Below, piece after piece: positions 7,179 through 8,205 of a stretch of DNA of 8,205 nucleotides; the first letter of the stretch is position 1, and each line of letters opens with the position of its first letter. Source of the stretch: Armatimonadota bacterium (GTDB lineage: Bacteria; Armatimonadota; Fimbriimonadia; Fimbriimonadales; Fimbriimonadaceae); NCBI GenBank assembly GCA_003516955.1, contig DPBN01000178.1, positions 1 to 8,205 on the forward strand, written 5' to 3'. The notes beneath the pieces were generated by a model. It was given only the letters and a program-made list of their open reading frames with translations. It had not been told where the DNA came from and made no database searches. A program made the translations under genes and the position numbers.

Positions 7179-7184
7179 CATAAT
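7179..7184 (+). promoter_or_regulatory. Candidate extended -10 promoter for the activase gene
   Basis: CATAAT matches TATAAT at five of six positions and is preceded by TG-G, giving an extended -10 (TGG at 7176-7178). No good -35 is seen, as is common for extended -10 promoters. Predicted initiation is near 7190-7191, so the leader would be about 10 bases and begin with the GGAGGA Shine-Dalgarno (7191-7196). It is arranged head-to-head with the minus-strand -10 candidate, and the two boxes form the inverted repeat ATTAT-N13-ATAAT (7162-7184). Confidence 0.45.
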
Positions 7185-7200
7185 CCGCGCGGAGGACCGC

Positions 7201-8100
7201 ATGGCGATCGGAACGGTTTTCAACATCCAGCGGTTCTCGGTGGCGGACGGTCCGGGCATCCGCACCACTGTCTTCCTGAAGGGTTGCAACCTTCGTTGCT
7301 TCTGGTGCCACAACCCCGAGTCTTGGGACGCGGGACGATCCATCGAAGTGTTCCCAGAAAGGTGCATCGGGTGCGGGCAGTGCGCGGAAGCCTGCGAGCA
7401 CGGTGCCCGGTTCCTGGAAGGAGGCTCGTTGCGCTTCGATCGCGGCCTTTGCCAGCGTTGCGGGGCCTGCGCGGAGGTTTGCGTGGCGGACGCCATCCGC
7501 TCGATCGGTGCGGAGAGGACGGCCCAGGAGGTGCTGGCCGAGATCGAACGCGACGCGCCGTTCTTCCTCCAGTCGGGCGGCGGGGTGACGATCTCCGGCG
7601 GCGAGCCGCTGCTGCAGCCGGAGTTCGTGCTGGAGCTGCTGCGGGGCTGCTCCGATCGCGGCATCGCGTCCGCCATCGACACCGCCGGGCACGTCGCCTG
7701 GCCGGCCCTCTCCGAGGCCGCGCGCTCCGCCGACCTCGTTCTGTTCGACGTGAAGGCGCTGGATCCCGAGCTTCACCGGCGGGGCACCGGCGTCTCGAAC
7801 TCCCTGATCCTAACCAATTTGGAGCGTTTGGGATCAGGCCGCACCCCGATCTGGATTCGGGTGCCGCTCGTGCCGGGCTTCAACGACGCGGAAAGCGAGC
7901 TTTCGGCGATCGCCGACTTCTGCTCCAAGCTGCCGGCCGTCGAGCGAATCGAGATCCTCGGATACCACAGGCTGGGGGAGGGGAAGCGGGGCAGGCTCGG
8001 ATTGGAGCGAGGACCGGATGTGGAGCCGCCGAGCGAGGATGCGTTGGCTCGACTGGCCGTGGTCGCCGAGGCGTTCGGCAAGCCCGTGGTGGTTCGCTAG
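7201..8100 (+). CDS. Glycyl-radical enzyme activating protein (radical SAM, PflA-like)
   Basis: This 299-residue radical-SAM enzyme is predicted to abstract a hydrogen from a glycine of a partner glycyl radical enzyme. DGPGIRTTVFLKGCNLRCFW (residues 16-35) includes the radical-SAM cluster motif C29-x3-C33-x2-C36. Two ferredoxin-type 4Fe-4S motifs follow, C55-x2-C58-x2-C61-x3-C65 and C84-x2-C87-x2-C90-x3-C94. SAM-binding ISGGEPLLQ (131-139), DVKALDPELHRRGTGVSN (183-200), RVPLVPGFND (220-229) and YHRLGEGK (255-262) complete the family pattern. Having both extra clusters excludes classical PflA, which lacks them; it matches activases of dehydratase, decarboxylase or lyase type glycyl radical enzymes. 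ATG at 7201 sits 4 bases after GGAGGA. It is divergent from the URO-D family gene across a 50-base gap. No glycyl radical enzyme is visible here, so the partner must be elsewhere, perhaps just outside. The target is not identifiable. Confidence 0.9.
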   Translation: MAIGTVFNIQRFSVADGPGIRTTVFLKGCNLRCFWCHNPESWDAGRSIEVFPERCIGCGQCAEACEHGARFLEGGSLRFDRGLCQRCGACAEVCVADAIRSIGAERTAQEVLAEIERDAPFFLQSGGGVTISGGEPLLQPEFVLELLRGCSDRGIASAIDTAGHVAWPALSEAARSADLVLFDVKALDPELHRRGTGVSNSLILTNLERLGSGRTPIWIRVPLVPGFNDAESELSAIADFCSKLPAVERIEILGYHRLGEGKRGRLGLERGPDVEPPSEDALARLAVVAEAFGKPVVVR

Positions 8101-8115
8101 CCGGAGGCGCCGCCG

Positions 8116-8145
8116 TTGACGGCCGGCGGACGGGCGTGCCAAGAT
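8116..8145 (+). promoter_or_regulatory. Candidate sigma-70-type promoter upstream of the riboswitch
   Basis: TTGACG (8116-8121) is a near-consensus -35. An 18-base spacer leads to CAAGAT (8140-8145), a weak -10 with three of six matches. Initiation would fall near 8152, immediately before the predicted riboswitch, which is the expected arrangement. The -10 is poor, so this is tentative. Confidence 0.4.
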
Positions 8146-8157
8146 GAGAGCGGCGAA

Positions 8158-8205
8158 GGCTCCGCTGTCGTGGCGGGGCTGAAAAACGGGGGAAGTCCGG
8201 TGGAA
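8158..8205 (+). promoter_or_regulatory. Cobalamin riboswitch, 5' part, truncated by the window edge
   Basis: The final bases read AAACGGGGGAAGTCCGGTGG (8184-8203) then AA. This matches the conserved cobalamin-riboswitch core, a purine-rich stretch with GGGAA (8190-8194), two variable bases, then CCGGTG (8197-8202) and AA. Just 5' of it, GCTCCGC (8159-8165) pairs with GCGGGGC (8173-8179), one G-T pair, around a 7-base loop, in the position of the P2 stem. The rest of the aptamer (the TCC partner strand, the B12-box region and the P1 3' strand) and the expression platform lie beyond base 8205. These RNAs bind adenosylcobalamin or related forms and usually switch off B12 synthesis or uptake genes or B12-independent isoenzymes. 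The controlled gene is not in the window. The downstream half would be needed for certainty. Confidence 0.7.

Noticed and set aside
6005..7183. A 392-codon plus-strand frame opposite the URO-D family gene
   Set aside because: The minus-strand translation has clear family motifs, whereas this one has none.
8110..8129. Possible Rho-independent terminator after the activase (CCGCCG paired with CGGCGG, 8-base loop)
   Set aside because: No T-run follows, and the loop contains the candidate -35 box. A chance GC-rich dyad is more likely.
1..8205. CRISPR arrays, insertion sequences, tRNA or rRNA genes
   Set aside because: No tandem direct repeats, transposase-like proteins, terminal inverted repeats or structural-RNA signatures were seen.

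Overview
This window is a GC-rich bacterial chromosome segment. It uses GTG and TTG starts freely, its genes overlap by a few bases, and spacers are very short. The codon and start usage, together with long chance open frames on the non-coding strands, fit a high-GC bacterium. The lineage cannot be fixed from sequence alone. A two-cluster glycyl-radical activase and a methyltransferase-type URO-D family protein hint at an environmental, perhaps partly anaerobic, organism.

Layout: (1) Positions 1-4952, plus strand, form one tight sugar-nucleotide and glycan operon. It holds the 3' part of an RmlC-like cupin epimerase, dTDP-glucose 4,6-dehydratase (rmlB), a long-form glucose-1-phosphate thymidylyltransferase (rmlA), UDP-glucose 6-dehydrogenase (ugd) and a GT4-type glycosyltransferase. 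Each junction is a 4-base GTGA overlap or a gap of 33 bases or less. (2) Positions 4930-7150, minus strand, form a two-gene operon: a uroporphyrinogen-decarboxylase (URO-D) family protein, probably not HemE, followed by a second GT4-type glycosyltransferase that starts inside its stop region. The two glycosyltransferase genes converge and overlap by 23 bases. (3) Positions 7151-7200 are a 50-base divergent control region with a -10-like box facing each way. (4) Positions 7201-8100, plus strand, encode a glycyl-radical-enzyme activating protein with a radical-SAM cluster and two ferredoxin-type clusters; no glycyl radical enzyme is in the window. (5) Positions 8101-8205 have no gene. They hold a plausible promoter and the 5' part of what looks like a cobalamin riboswitch, cut by the window edge, implying a B12-controlled gene just to the right.

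Working together: RmlA makes dTDP-glucose, RmlB converts it to the 4-keto-6-deoxy sugar, and the RmlC-like protein probably epimerises it. Ugd makes UDP-glucuronate. The two glycosyltransferases presumably use such donors to build a surface polysaccharide or another glycoconjugate. No RmlD reductase, polymerase, flippase or priming transferase is in the window. The right-hand part has a different theme: a URO-D family protein, a radical activase and a B12-sensing RNA. Their link to each other is inference from proximity only.

The left-hand genes are well-known families. The parts most worth a second look are the right-edge riboswitch, the altered metal-site motif of the URO-D family protein, and the orphan activase paired divergently with it.
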